The notes: generated by a model not told the origin, from the sequence alone. Numbered from the stretch's first letter, positions 54,081-63,096 are shown. The stretch is 64,000 nt of DNA from an uncultured Dysgonomonas sp. (GCA_945273835.1 CALYPL010000010.1:25229-89228), one strand, 5' to 3'. A program made the numbers and translations.

Positions 54081-55619
54081 ATGATAAGTTATTATTCAGA
54101 TTTAAAACCCAGAAGTAATAAATTCAATTTAATATTACTAATTGTTTATGCCTTACTTTTGTTGACATTCTGCTCGCAAATGTCGCCCCTCTACCCTATT
54201 AATGATTGGGATGATGTGAATTTATACTTTAATATAGGTAAGTGCCTTACAAAAGGGCATACACTCTATACTGAAACTTTCGATCAAAAAGGTCCGGTTA
54301 TTTTCTTTATATACGCTTTGGGCTATTTGATATCTAATACGTCTTTCTTCGGTGTTTTTTTATTAGAATTTATTGCTTGGTTGATTATCATTTTATCAAT
54401 CTACAATGCCGCCAAATTATTTTTAGATGAAGAGTTCGCCTTCTTATCTTCACTAATTTTCCCAATTTTCACCCTTACCTACACTGCTAACGGAGGATCA
54501 GCCGAAGAATTTGTCTTGGCCTTTATCGCCTTAAGTTCTTATCTGTTTCTACGTTATTTTAGTCAGCTTAAAATTGGTGAACACAATCCATGGTGGATGT
54601 TTATCCATGGTATTATGTGTTCATTGGCGTTTTTCACAAAAGTTAATCTTGTTCTATTATGGTTCTTCCCTTTAATCGCAGTATTCATTCTTATTATATT
54701 TAGTCATAAATACAAAAATCTATTTTTTAATATAATCGCTTTTTTATCAGGAGTTGCATTAATAGCCTGTCCTATTTTGTTATATCTTTATAAAAACAAT
54801 GCCCTTGATGACGCTTATAATACATACATTGTTTTAAATAGCAAATACGCTAATATACAATCTGTTCAGGGTGTTTTAACAACGTTAAGTGCAAGACTAT
54901 ACTCTTTGGCACGTTATAATCTGACTTTTTTCGCTCTAAGTTTTATCGGAGTATTTATCTTTCCTTTAGCTTTAATACCTAAAAAAATAGCAAAATTAGC
55001 ATTTATCCTTTGCGGTATATCGCTTTACGTATCCATATCTATGGGATTAACGTTTCATCATTACTATCTTTTGCCATTCTCAATATTTTGCGGATTCGGA
55101 TTAATTGCAATATGCGCATATGTCAAGAAATATGTTTCAATAAAATGTGTAAAACAAATATCTATCTTGAGTTTGATTATTTTACTTATGGTAGGTATTA
55201 AGGAAAAAAATTTATTTAATGTCGGGGGCGAAATTCTTATAAGACAAGCAAAGCCTAATAATCTTGCTTATCGGTTTGGTAAGATTATCGAAAAAGAAAA
55301 CAATCCAACGTTATTAAATCTCGGCTTTGGGTATGGTAATAGTATTTTCACAGTTTATAACATCATGCCAAATACAAAATATTTTATTACACCAAATATT
55401 CCTTATGACATGTTTCCGGACATGCGCAATCAACAGGAAAAAGATATTGAAAATAAAAAAACACAATTTGTCATCCTGACTAATTTTTCGGTCAATTACG
55501 ATTTTTTTAAAGATTTACCGGCTTTCAAGACAAACTATACTCTTATTGATACTTATATAAGTGACATTGCGATAAATAAAATATTTTATACCTATTACTT
55601 ATATAAACGAAATGATTGA
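54081..55619 (+). CDS. GT-C glycosyltransferase, family 39 (ArnT/PMT-like) membrane protein
   Basis: A 512-residue inner-membrane protein with about 10-12 hydrophobic segments. The first periplasmic loop has the acidic INDWDDVNLYF motif and TETFDQKGPVIFFIYALGY, where DxKGP is typical of GT39 and related GT-C enzymes that use polyprenyl-phosphate sugars. The C-terminal 130 residues are soluble and probably periplasmic. Such enzymes decorate lipid A, glycolipids or proteins; the acceptor here is unknown. It overlaps the next gene by 8 bases. It lies outside the main glycan locus. Confidence 0.82.
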   Translation: MISYYSDLKPRSNKFNLILLIVYALLLLTFCSQMSPLYPINDWDDVNLYFNIGKCLTKGHTLYTETFDQKGPVIFFIYALGYLISNTSFFGVFLLEFIAWLIIILSIYNAAKLFLDEEFAFLSSLIFPIFTLTYTANGGSAEEFVLAFIALSSYLFLRYFSQLKIGEHNPWWMFIHGIMCSLAFFTKVNLVLLWFFPLIAVFILIIFSHKYKNLFFNIIAFLSGVALIACPILLYLYKNNALDDAYNTYIVLNSKYANIQSVQGVLTTLSARLYSLARYNLTFFALSFIGVFIFPLALIPKKIAKLAFILCGISLYVSISMGLTFHHYYLLPFSIFCGFGLIAICAYVKKYVSIKCVKQISILSLIILLMVGIKEKNLFNVGGEILIRQAKPNNLAYRFGKIIEKENNPTLLNLGFGYGNSIFTVYNIMPNTKYFITPNIPYDMFPDMRNQQEKDIENKKTQFVILTNFSVNYDFFKDLPAFKTNYTLIDTYISDIAINKIFYTYYLYKRND

Positions 55620-56340
55620 AATATCTGATCATAAGAAATCTGCTCATTTATATCTTATTCCTGTTACACTCGGTGAAACAGATATTGAGAAAGTTCTACC
55701 AACATTCAATAAAGAGATTATCAGAAATATTAAATATTTCATAGTTGAGAATTTACGTTCGGCGCGTCGTTTCTTAAAAAAAACCGAACCATCAATTGAT
55801 ATTGATTCTCTCGTATTTTATGAGTTAAATAAACATACGGACTTCAAACAGATACATACATATCTCACCCCAATAGACAAAGGCTTCAATGTTGGCATTA
55901 TTTCGGAAGCCGGATGTCCGGCAATAGCAGATCCGGGAGCAGATATTGTAGCGATCGCACAAACAAGAAACTATAATATTGTTCCACTTATCGGACCTTC
56001 TTCTATACTTTTATCTTTGATGGCATCAGGGTTCAACGGACAAAGTTTCGCATTCAATGGCTATCTTCCCATTGACAACAACGAACGTATAAAAAAAATC
56101 AAATTACTTGAACAGCGGATATATTCTGAACATCAGACACAACTTTTCATCGAAACACCTTACCGTAATATAAAGTTGGTTGATGATATCATCCGCACAT
56201 GCAAACCTTCAACCAAGCTTTGCATAGCAATAAATATAACATGCAATGATGAATTCATCAAAACTTTGAGCATAAAGGATTGGAAGGGAAGGTTACCTGA
56301 TATGAATAAGAAAAATTGTATATTTTTGCTTTATAAATAA
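55612..56340 (+). CDS. tetrapyrrole-methylase-fold SAM methyltransferase, RsmI-like
   Basis: A 242-residue protein of the RsmI group, which 2'-O-methylates C1402 of 16S rRNA. It shows LYLIPVTLGETDIEKVLP, FIVENLRSARRFLKK, ISEAGCPAIADPGADIVAIA and LIGPSSILLSLMASGFNGQSFAFNGYLP, the core motifs of the family. Canonical RsmI begins with LYxVxTPIGN; this protein has LYLIPVTLGE instead, a known variant branch in Bacteroidetes, so rRNA C1402 activity is not certain. It overlaps the GT39 gene by 8 bases. No terminator is evident after it. Confidence 0.85.
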   Translation: MIEISDHKKSAHLYLIPVTLGETDIEKVLPTFNKEIIRNIKYFIVENLRSARRFLKKTEPSIDIDSLVFYELNKHTDFKQIHTYLTPIDKGFNVGIISEAGCPAIADPGADIVAIAQTRNYNIVPLIGPSSILLSLMASGFNGQSFAFNGYLPIDNNERIKKIKLLEQRIYSEHQTQLFIETPYRNIKLVDDIIRTCKPSTKLCIAINITCNDEFIKTLSIKDWKGRLPDMNKKNCIFLLYK

Positions 56341-56416
56341 TCTGAAAACTACTTTTATTATTCTATCCATTTCTGATTTTTAAATTAAAAAAATCTAAGC
56401 AAAACACATTTTCTTG

Positions 56417-56424
56417 TATATTTG
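56417..56424 (+). promoter_or_regulatory. possible -7 element for the DUF4294 gene
   Basis: TATATTTG, an exact TAnnTTTG, lies 22 bases before the ATG at 56447. -33 weak. Confidence 0.38.
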
Positions 56425-56446
56425 ATGTAATTCAAAATCATTGAAT

Positions 56447-57067
56447 ATGAAAAAATATTTATTGATTATATTCTGCCTTTTTAACCTACAAGTCTGTATA
56501 AAAGCTGAAGACACGAAAGAGGTAAGGACTATAAAATTGGTTTACATTATCATAGATAATGACACAATACCAGTATACTCTTTAAATCCCGTACATATAT
56601 TTGCACTTCGGCAATTTAAAAACCAAAAAGAAAAATCGGAATACACAAAACTTGTTAGAGATGTCAAAAAAACATACCCTTATGCAAAGATGGTTTCTGC
56701 GTCAATTATAGAAACATACGAATATATGCAAACCCTTCCTAATGAAAAAGCTAAACAGAAACATCTTGAAGAAGTGGAAAAATACATGATGGAACGTTAC
56801 AAACCTGAAATGAAAAAGATGACTCGCAATCAAGGGAAGATATTAATAAAACTCATAGATAGAGAATGCAACACCTCATCATATAATATTGTAAAAGCAT
56901 TAATGGGTAATTTTAAAGCAGGTGCTTATAATTTATTTGCCGGTATCTTCGGAAATAGTCTTAAAAGCAGATATGAGCCCGAAGGAAAGGATAAAGACAT
57001 AGAAAATATTGTGATACAAATTGAGGAAGGCTCTGTTGACTATTATTATTCCAAAAATGTACATTAA
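56447..57067 (+). CDS. DUF4294 exported protein
   Basis: A 206-residue protein with a signal peptide (MKKYLLIIFCLFNLQVCIKA) and a body I recognise as DUF4294, a Bacteroidetes family of unknown function: DNDTIPVYSLNPVHIF, LVRDVKKTYPYAKM, MTRNQGKILIKLIDRECNTSSY and LMGNFKAGAYNLFAGIFG. The mature part is basic and helical. ATG 56447 is chosen over the TTG at 56441. It is convergent with the YccF-domain gene, 14 bases away. Confidence 0.83.
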   Translation: MKKYLLIIFCLFNLQVCIKAEDTKEVRTIKLVYIIIDNDTIPVYSLNPVHIFALRQFKNQKEKSEYTKLVRDVKKTYPYAKMVSASIIETYEYMQTLPNEKAKQKHLEEVEKYMMERYKPEMKKMTRNQGKILIKLIDRECNTSSYNIVKALMGNFKAGAYNLFAGIFGNSLKSRYEPEGKDKDIENIVIQIEEGSVDYYYSKNVH

Positions 57068-57081
57068 GATAAACACCGAAT

Positions 57082-57450
57082 TTAAGTTATCTGACGTCCA
57101 AAGGGCGATAACGACAATCCTATAAGTTTGAAATGTTGCTTCCCGAATGGTATACCTATAATAGTAATACAAAAAATTACACCCCAGAACAAATGAGTTA
57201 ATGCAATCCAGAAACCTCCAATAAAAAACCAAATCACATTCATTATCAGATTTAAACACCCCGATGAACTTTCAATACGTTCAACCTTATGTCCAAAAGG
57301 CCATAAAGCCAAAATTCCCAACTTAAACGCTTGAAGCCCGAACGGAATACCAATGATTGTTAACATCATCATGAATCCTGAAATGAAATATTCAAGAGCA
57401 ATCATAAATCCGCCAAAAATTATCCACAATATATTACCTAAAGTCTTCAT
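57082..57450 (-). CDS. YccF-domain inner membrane protein
   Basis: A 122-residue membrane protein with a duplicated YccF repeat: ILWIIFGGFMIALEYFI...TIIGIPFGLQAFKL and VIWFFIGGFWIALTHLF...TIIGIPFGKQHFKL. Each repeat makes two membrane segments and ends in the diagnostic GIPFG, so there should be four spans. The function of YccF is unknown. It is probably monocistronic, divergent from the lipocalin-like lipoprotein gene (44 bases). Confidence 0.88.
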   Translation of the reverse strand: MKTLGNILWIIFGGFMIALEYFISGFMMMLTIIGIPFGLQAFKLGILALWPFGHKVERIESSSGCLNLIMNVIWFFIGGFWIALTHLFWGVIFCITIIGIPFGKQHFKLIGLSLSPFGRQIT

Positions 57451-57494
57451 CAGTTTATTATTTTTACATTATAAACAAATTTATAAAAAAATGA

Positions 57495-57899
57495 ATGATT
57501 AAGCATAGCATTATTGTCATATCTGCATGTATACTTCTTTTTTATGCTTGTAAGCCTTACGATAGTGACTTGGTTAACAAACAATTGTTGCAAGGCTATT
57601 GGAAACTGTCTAAAATTGAACATCTGACAAACGACAGCACTATATCTTATCCCCTAAAAGACACTACAATCTTCATTTTCAAGAATGATAGTAATTATGT
57701 ATATCATATCAATCAACAAGATACTGCGAGTTATAAATTTAGCATAAATAATTACAACATCGAAACTTGCCAGAAAGATGATATGACATCAAATAAATAT
57801 ACAGAAATAAAGTTGCTGACAAATGACACGCTTATATTGAAAATAAATAATACTCAATGGGTATGTAAACGCATCTCCCCAAACGAGGTTAGGAAATAA
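57495..57899 (+). CDS. small lipocalin-like lipoprotein
   Basis: A 134-residue protein with a lipoprotein signal (IIVISACILLFYAC, Cys19) and a beta-rich body. The QGYWKLSKIEHLTNDSTI start, regular alternation of hydrophobic residues and NDTLILKINNTQWVCKRI end resemble the lipocalin-like domains (DUF4488/Lipocalin_4 type) frequent in Bacteroidetes lipoproteins. Its ligand is unknown. It is convergent with the next gene, separated by 8 bases. Confidence 0.68.
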   Translation: MIKHSIIVISACILLFYACKPYDSDLVNKQLLQGYWKLSKIEHLTNDSTISYPLKDTTIFIFKNDSNYVYHINQQDTASYKFSINNYNIETCQKDDMTSNKYTEIKLLTNDTLILKINNTQWVCKRISPNEVRK

Positions 57900-57907
57900 T
57901 ATAATAA

Positions 57908-58354
57908 CTATTCTTTAAGCAATTTATCCAAGAACTCATCGAACTCACGATCAAATTTCTCAAGCAGGTCATTATCTGATTCTAAATTCATATCATCTCC
58001 TATCAGAGCCAGTTTTTCAATAACATTCAAGCTTTCATCTGAATAATTGACTGAAAAAGGCTTATAAATTTCTAACAAATCAAAGCCATGATCATCTTCG
58101 ATCTCGCCTATTACCGAACGAAGAACAGAAATTATAGTGGAATCAGGTAAAGATGTTTTTCCCATCCATTCATCTATTACGATTGAAGCGATACAATTTT
58201 CATCCAAATCATAGAATAAGACCTCTCCACTTTCTTTATCTATTGCGATATGCAAATTATCAAGTACAGTTCCCTGATAACTTTCAGCCAGAATACGGGT
58301 GGCCTCAAGAGCCGTTTCCTTAATTAAAGACTGTGTTTTGCTTCTGACTTCCAT
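57908..58354 (-). CDS. acidic cytoplasmic protein, unknown
   Basis: I do not recognise this 148-residue protein. It is acidic, has no signal peptide or membrane segment, and seems mixed alpha/beta: an N-terminal helix (TQSLIKETALEATRILAES), strands around LHIAIDKESGEVLFYD, a middle helix and a strongly acidic C-terminal helix (LLEKFDREFDEFLDKLLKE). It has the same direction as cysE and lies 61 bases after it, so it may be co-transcribed with cysE, but no function follows from that. Confidence 0.65.
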   Translation of the reverse strand: MEVRSKTQSLIKETALEATRILAESYQGTVLDNLHIAIDKESGEVLFYDLDENCIASIVIDEWMGKTSLPDSTIISVLRSVIGEIEDDHGFDLLEIYKPFSVNYSDESLNVIEKLALIGDDMNLESDNDLLEKFDREFDEFLDKLLKE

Positions 58355-58415
58355 TATTCCTGCAATTTTGCTTTACTATGCTAAGGTAGAAATAGTTTTT
58401 GGTTTATACCTTCTT

Positions 58416-59231
58416 TTATATAAAATATTCGATAGCATCATCCAATTCAGGACTTCGGCGAATTCTTATCTGCACATTCTGAACCACTTGCGAATAGGGC
58501 ACAACACTTTTGGTAAGCCATACATTACCTCCGATGGTTGAATCATGACCTATAACAGTTTCACCGCCTAATATAGTAGCCCCCGCGTATATAACAACGT
58601 TATCCTCGATAGTAGGATGACGTTTTTTATTCGATAACTCTTTAGTGACAAACAAAGCTCCAAGCGTTACACCTTGATAGATTTTTACATTATCACCGAT
58701 AATGGTAGTTTCTCCAATAACAATGCCGGTTCCATGATCAATATAAAAAGAATGTCCGATCTTAGCTCCGGGATTAATATCTACGCCGACGAGTGAATGT
58801 GCATATTCTGAAAACAAACGAGGAATAATAGGTACACCTGATTTGTGAAACTCATGCGAGATTCGATGAACAGTTAAAGCGAAAAAACCGGGATAAGCAA
58901 TTATTATCTCTTCAATTGAATTTGCAGCCGGATCACTCTGATTGAAAACTTCAGCATCAGCATATAGTCTTTTTTGCAATTGTGGTAATCCAGTAACAAA
59001 ACGATCGACAACCTGATGAGCCAAATCCTTATCCATCAATGTTGTTATATTTTCAATCATTACTGAATAAAAGAAATACAAGGATTTTTCTCTTGATTGA
59101 TCGTTTTGGCAAACAGGAAAAAGAACATGATGTATTAAAGAATCGAGCGCAAGATGCAATTCTTTCTTATTCAACGAAAGACATTTTGATACAGATTTCA
59201 GATTACCTGCTATTTCTGAGATATTTATCAT
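58416..59231 (-). CDS. cysE: serine O-acetyltransferase
   Basis: A 271-residue enzyme that makes O-acetyl-L-serine, the precursor of cysteine. The N-terminal helical domain (about 1-130) is followed by a left-handed beta-helix with hexapeptide repeats: GVDINPGAKIGHSFYIDHG, GIVIGETTIIGDNVKIYQG, RHPTIEDNVVIYAGATILG, HDSTIGGNVWLTKSVVP. The His in IDHGTG and the Asp in GVDINPG are the usual active-site residues. The C-terminal tail is that of the EpsC-type enzyme. No cysteine synthase gene is adjacent. Confidence 0.92.
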   Translation of the reverse strand: MINISEIAGNLKSVSKCLSLNKKELHLALDSLIHHVLFPVCQNDQSREKSLYFFYSVMIENITTLMDKDLAHQVVDRFVTGLPQLQKRLYADAEVFNQSDPAANSIEEIIIAYPGFFALTVHRISHEFHKSGVPIIPRLFSEYAHSLVGVDINPGAKIGHSFYIDHGTGIVIGETTIIGDNVKIYQGVTLGALFVTKELSNKKRHPTIEDNVVIYAGATILGGETVIGHDSTIGGNVWLTKSVVPYSQVVQNVQIRIRRSPELDDAIEYFI

Positions 59232-59529
59232 AGGATATGTATTTTAAGACAATAAAGTATTCAAAGTACAAAATCTGAACAAATATCATACTCTTTGTTG
59301 AATAAAAAAGGTAAACATTGCCAAAATTTAATTTTATTAATCACTTATAGAATAAATAAGCATTTTGAATAAAAACCGCTATTAACAATTTGAATTTTAC
59401 CTGCATATCATTTCATAAAAGAGAGGTTTATCTTAATAATTAATTTAACTATTTCTAAAACTGAGTAAGAAATAGTGACATCTAAGGATTAAATAAAAAG
59501 GAAAAGGTTTTATGGTAAATATTAAACGA
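59232..59529. other. AT-rich intergenic region upstream of cysE
   Basis: Nearly 300 bases between the cysE start and the tRNA-Pro terminator. The only structure seen is a 9-base inverted repeat (59448-59476). No exact TAnnTTTG for cysE was found on the minus strand. Confidence 0.4.
59448..59476. repeat. short inverted repeat
   Basis: ACTATTTCT (59448-59456) pairs with AGAAATAGT (59468-59476) around 11 bases. There is no T-tract, so it is not a normal terminator; it could be a binding site or chance. Confidence 0.3.
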
Positions 59530-59560
59530 GAAAAAGCCTAAGTTTCACTTAGGCTTTTTC
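59530..59560. terminator. terminator downstream of tRNA-Pro
   Basis: A perfect 13-base stem (59530-59542 with 59548-59560, starting GAAAAAGCCTAAG) and loop TTTCA. Its A-rich and T-rich arms let it work both ways; for tRNA-Pro on the minus strand it starts 4 bases after the gene. Confidence 0.85.
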
Positions 59561-59563
59561 TTG

Positions 59564-59638
59564 TCGGGATACCAGGATTCGAACCTGGGACCCCCTGCTC
59601 CCAAAGCAGGTGCGCTAACCGGACTGCGCTACATCCCG
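59564..59638 (-). tRNA. tRNA-Pro (anticodon TGG)
   Basis: Read on the minus strand this is a full cloverleaf of 75 bases: acceptor CGGGATG with TATCCCG, D-loop AGTCCGGTTAGCG, anticodon stem-loop CCTGC-TTTGGGA-GCAGG with anticodon TGG, and T-arm CCAGG-TTCGAAT-CCTGG. The discriminator is A and CCA is not encoded. It has its own promoter and terminator. Confidence 0.96.
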
Positions 59639-59656
59639 TTTTGCTTAATTGCGGTG

Positions 59657-59687
59657 CAAAGATATGATATTCTTTTTTATTTACAAA
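59657..59687 (-). promoter_or_regulatory. promoter of tRNA-Pro
   Basis: On the minus strand, TTTG (plus 59684-59687), a spacer of exactly 19 bases, then TATCTTTG (plus 59657-59664): a perfect Bacteroidetes TTTG-N19-TAnnTTTG promoter, 19 bases before the tRNA. Confidence 0.8.
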
Positions 59688-59852
59688 AAATAATAAGCCT
59701 TTTTTAGCAAAAATCTATATCTAGACGTTCCAATGCAAATATAATATCTTGTTAATAAATATTCATCATCAATTATATCGATAATAGAAATTATAGTTTA
59801 CTTTGTGCACTTATTTCTAAATCAATCTTTTTCTCATAATAAAAACTGATAT

Positions 59853-60566
59853 ATGATAAAACGATTATTTCTTGCATTAGCAATCTCAATCTCAAGTCTT
59901 AGTATTTTTTCTCAAAACATTCAATTGCATTTCGACCCAAGGCATGCGCTTCACAGTAAAGATTTCGACAGAAATTATTTTACGGCAACTTTCGAGATGT
60001 TTAAACCTGATAAATGGGGGTCTACATTTGGATTCATTGATTTGGATTTCAATCAGAGTAAAGGTAATATAGGACTTGGTTATCTTGAAATTTCAAGAGA
60101 TCAGAAAATCGGGAAATCACCTATTATGGCTCATGTCGAATTTAATGGGGGGATTGTTCGTGGGAAAAATTACTCCGGGTTTTCAATTCCTAATGCTTAT
60201 CTTATAGGACCATCTTTTGCCACAACGTTGTTTAATAATAAGTTAAATTTCAGCACATATCTCGTTTATAAGTATAATGCGTTCGACAGGGTTTCCAATG
60301 ATTTTCAATGGACGTTCGTTTATAGCACCAATTTATGGAATGACAAGATTAGCCTTTCGGGATTTTTCGATTTATGGACTGAGAACAAAAACAGAGGTGA
60401 TAGGCCTAATATAAAAGGAAAAAAAGTTATATTTCTTACCGAACCTCAATTCTGGTACAATGTAACATCCAATCTATCATTTGGCTCTGAAATTGAGATA
60501 AGTAATAATTTCTTAAATGACGATTTTTACGTAAATCCTACTATTGCTGCAAAGTGGAACTTTTAA
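59853..60566 (+). CDS. DUF5020 Tsx-like outer membrane channel
   Basis: A 237-residue outer-membrane protein with a signal peptide (MIKRLFLALAISISSLSIFSQ) and a short barrel of roughly 10-12 strands (TFEMFKPDKWGSTFGFIDLDF ... VNPTIAAKWNF, ending in Phe). I recognise it as DUF5020, whose pattern resembles the nucleoside-specific channel Tsx (DKWGSTFGFIDL). The downstream purine permease gene starts 8 bases later, which supports a role in letting nucleosides or bases across the outer membrane. The ligand is inferred. Confidence 0.8.
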   Translation: MIKRLFLALAISISSLSIFSQNIQLHFDPRHALHSKDFDRNYFTATFEMFKPDKWGSTFGFIDLDFNQSKGNIGLGYLEISRDQKIGKSPIMAHVEFNGGIVRGKNYSGFSIPNAYLIGPSFATTLFNNKLNFSTYLVYKYNAFDRVSNDFQWTFVYSTNLWNDKISLSGFFDLWTENKNRGDRPNIKGKKVIFLTEPQFWYNVTSNLSFGSEIEISNNFLNDDFYVNPTIAAKWNF

Positions 60567-60573
60567 TATCACT

Positions 60574-61917
60574 ATGATGAAATTTATTGAAAATTACTTC
60601 AAACTAAAGGATAATAATACGACTATCCGAAAAGAATTGATTGCCGGGATAATTACATTTCTTACCATGTCATATATTCTGACGGTAAATCCTAATGTTT
60701 TAGCGGATGCAGGCATGGACAGGCATGCTTTATTCACAACAACCGCTTTAGCTACGATTATAGCCACATTATTAATGGCATTTCTGGCAAAACTCCCTAT
60801 AGCTCAAGCACCCGGAATGGGACTGAACAGCTTTTTCGCTTATTCAGTTGTTATCACAATGGGATATTCTTGGCAATTTGCGCTGACGGCGGTCTTTATC
60901 GAAGGGATAATCTTCATTTTACTGACATTTTTCAACATCAGGGAGCTTATTGTTAAAAGTATTCCTAAAGTCATAAAACAAGCTATACCTGTCGGGATCG
61001 GACTTTTCATTACTCTTATCGGATTGAAAGGCGGAGGATTTATCAAAGGCAATGAACAAACTTTATTAACATTGGGAGATTTCTCTCAACACAATGTATG
61101 GATCGCCATTCTGGGACTATTGATTATTGCGGTTTTAACTGCTCGCAATGTTAATGGAGCCATATTAATAGGTATTGTTTGTTCAACAATTTTCGGTCTG
61201 TTTTTAGGTGACATTAAATTACCCGAAGGATCTATTGTGGCATTGCCCCCATCAATAGCTCCGATATTTGCTAAATTTGAGTGGAATCAGATTTTCTCAT
61301 TCGATATGGTGATTGTGGTATTTACCTTTTTATTTGTCAATCTCTTCGACACAGTCGGAACATTAATCGGCGTAGTTAATAAAGCCGGACTAGCAGATAA
61401 AGACGGTAATTTTCCGCAAATGAAGAAAGCCCTTATGGCTGATGCCTTAGGCACAACGATTGGCTCTGTCTTAGGTACAAGCACCATCACATCATACGTT
61501 GAAAGCGCGACAGGCGTGGCATCAGGGGGGCGTACCGGATTGACAGCCGTAAGTACAGCTTTAATGTTTGCGGTCGCACTATTCTTTGCACCTTTGTTTT
61601 TGATGGTGCCAACAGCGGCAACAGCTCCGGCTCTTATTATCGTTGGTTTATTTATGATTTCATCAGTAGTTGAAATTGATTTCAAAAATATAACAGAAGG
61701 TCTTCCGGCATTCCTGACAATCATCTTTATGCCATTTACATACAGTATCGCTCAAGGAATTGTTTTCGGTATGCTTAGCTTTGTTCTGATAAAGACCCTT
61801 TCGGGACGTTACAAAGACGTATCGATTGCAGTTTACGTTATCTCTATATTATTGTTTTTATCAAAAATAATTCTTGAGGCATGGAAGTTTATATCATCGC
61901 TATGTTATTTTGACTAA
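60574..61917 (+). CDS. NCS2/AzgA-type purine permease
   Basis: A 447-residue inner-membrane proton symporter of the AzgA group. It has TIRKELIAGIITFLTMSYI, the AzgA signature AQAPGMGLNSFFAYSVV (about 76-92), VFLFVNLFDTVGTLIGV near 260 and GTSTITSYVESATGVASGGRTG near 310. AzgA-type transporters carry adenine, hypoxanthine and guanine. Two consecutive ATGs (60574, 60577) are possible starts. The outer-membrane DUF5020 gene is directly upstream, so the pair could be a two-membrane purine uptake route. Confidence 0.9.
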   Translation: MMKFIENYFKLKDNNTTIRKELIAGIITFLTMSYILTVNPNVLADAGMDRHALFTTTALATIIATLLMAFLAKLPIAQAPGMGLNSFFAYSVVITMGYSWQFALTAVFIEGIIFILLTFFNIRELIVKSIPKVIKQAIPVGIGLFITLIGLKGGGFIKGNEQTLLTLGDFSQHNVWIAILGLLIIAVLTARNVNGAILIGIVCSTIFGLFLGDIKLPEGSIVALPPSIAPIFAKFEWNQIFSFDMVIVVFTFLFVNLFDTVGTLIGVVNKAGLADKDGNFPQMKKALMADALGTTIGSVLGTSTITSYVESATGVASGGRTGLTAVSTALMFAVALFFAPLFLMVPTAATAPALIIVGLFMISSVVEIDFKNITEGLPAFLTIIFMPFTYSIAQGIVFGMLSFVLIKTLSGRYKDVSIAVYVISILLFLSKIILEAWKFISSLCYFD

Positions 61918-61952
61918 AAATAATTCTTGACGCGACACATATCATAGGCTGA

Positions 61953-62831
61953 TCATTTTTCGGTCAGCCTTGGGTCTGATCCCCACATCAATTTATCGCG
62001 CAAAGTACCAAAGAAGGTATGCCCGATGCGTTTAACAACTTTCAGATTCAAGTCAGCTTTCTTTATCGTCAGGCGGACGCCTTCTTCAAAGACTTCAGAG
62101 CGTCCGTCGAGCGAAATAAGAAATTTTCCGCTCCGGCTTTCCACATCCAGCACAATCGTGCTTGTATCCTCCACCACAAGCGGTCTGAAGCTAAGACTAT
62201 GAGGTGCAACTGCCGTTAAGATGAAATTTGAGGCAGTAGGCGTCAGAATAGGTCCACCCGCACTCATCGAATAGGCTGTTGAGCCTGTCGGAGTAGCCAC
62301 AATCAACCCGTCGGCTTCATAAGAGGTAAGAAATTCATTATTGATACTCGCATGCACTGTTATCATTGAAGCTGAATCCTGTTTAAGTATCGCAATCTCA
62401 TTCAATGCATAGCTAAAGTTCTCGATGCGATTACCATCTGCCGATAACAGCAACTGGGTTCGCTCCTCAATTCTGTATTGACCCGATAAAATATCATTAA
62501 GCGCGTCATCCAACGTATCTCCCGTAATATCAGCTAAAAATCCTAATCGTCCGGCATTGATGCCTAAAATTGGTATCCCCCGCCGACCTACAACGCATGC
62601 TGTGCGTAAAAAAGTACCATCACCACCGATACTGATTGCAAAAGTTACATCAAAATCATCACAATCTGTAATAACAGCCGATATATATTTATCTATATCC
62701 ATTACGGTTGATAAGTGATCGTAAAATTTACGCTGAATATAAATTTGTAAGTCTTTTGATCTGAGTGTATCGAAAATACGCTTAGTTAAATCAATCTTAT
62801 GATGCCTGCTACCAAAAACCGCTACTTTCAT
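61953..62831 (-). CDS. nadK: NAD kinase
   Basis: A 292-residue enzyme that makes NADP from NAD with ATP. It shows the kinase motif ISIGGDGTFLRTA (GGDG at 69-72), NAGRLGFLADI, ALNEIAILKQ (about 145-154) and the NAD-binding GLIVATPTGSTAYSMSAGGP. C-terminal LISLDGRSEVF is conserved. The stop codon is inside an AGGCTGA/TCAGCCT hairpin (61946-61970) shared with the end of the permease transcript, but without a T-tract. Confidence 0.95.
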   Translation of the reverse strand: MKVAVFGSRHHKIDLTKRIFDTLRSKDLQIYIQRKFYDHLSTVMDIDKYISAVITDCDDFDVTFAISIGGDGTFLRTACVVGRRGIPILGINAGRLGFLADITGDTLDDALNDILSGQYRIEERTQLLLSADGNRIENFSYALNEIAILKQDSASMITVHASINNEFLTSYEADGLIVATPTGSTAYSMSAGGPILTPTASNFILTAVAPHSLSFRPLVVEDTSTIVLDVESRSGKFLISLDGRSEVFEEGVRLTIKKADLNLKVVKRIGHTFFGTLRDKLMWGSDPRLTEK

Positions 62832-63096
62832 AATATATTGTTTCGAATATTATATACTTTAATTTAATGAGTAAATTTAAACATTATGCTGTATTTATCA
62901 TACCAATCTACAATAAAAGGAGTTTAATTATTTATATCTCTTTGTCAATGAATCTTTATTTAGACATCACAACGCAAGCTAAAGCGATACACCATTAAAA
63001 CAATGCAAATAACCCACTTATTGCTTAAAATAATTATATCTGCAGAGATTGATTTATTTTTCTGACTCAAATTATGATAAATATATGTTCCTTAAA
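62832..63096. other. AT-rich gap between nadK and the tRNA-Ser promoter
   Basis: 265 bases with no open frame I would support and no hairpin with T-tract. The nadK promoter must be in its left end, but no exact TAnnTTTG is seen on the minus strand close to the start. Confidence 0.4.

Noticed and set aside
61287..61724. 145-codon frame antisense to the purine permease
   Set aside because: The permease frame has all family motifs; the antisense frame is Ala/Thr/Val-rich, as expected from the complement of membrane-protein codons.
61946..61970. AGGCTGA/TCAGCCT hairpin at the nadK end as a terminator
   Set aside because: Neither strand has a T-tract after it, and it overlaps the stop codon; kept only as a remark under nadK.
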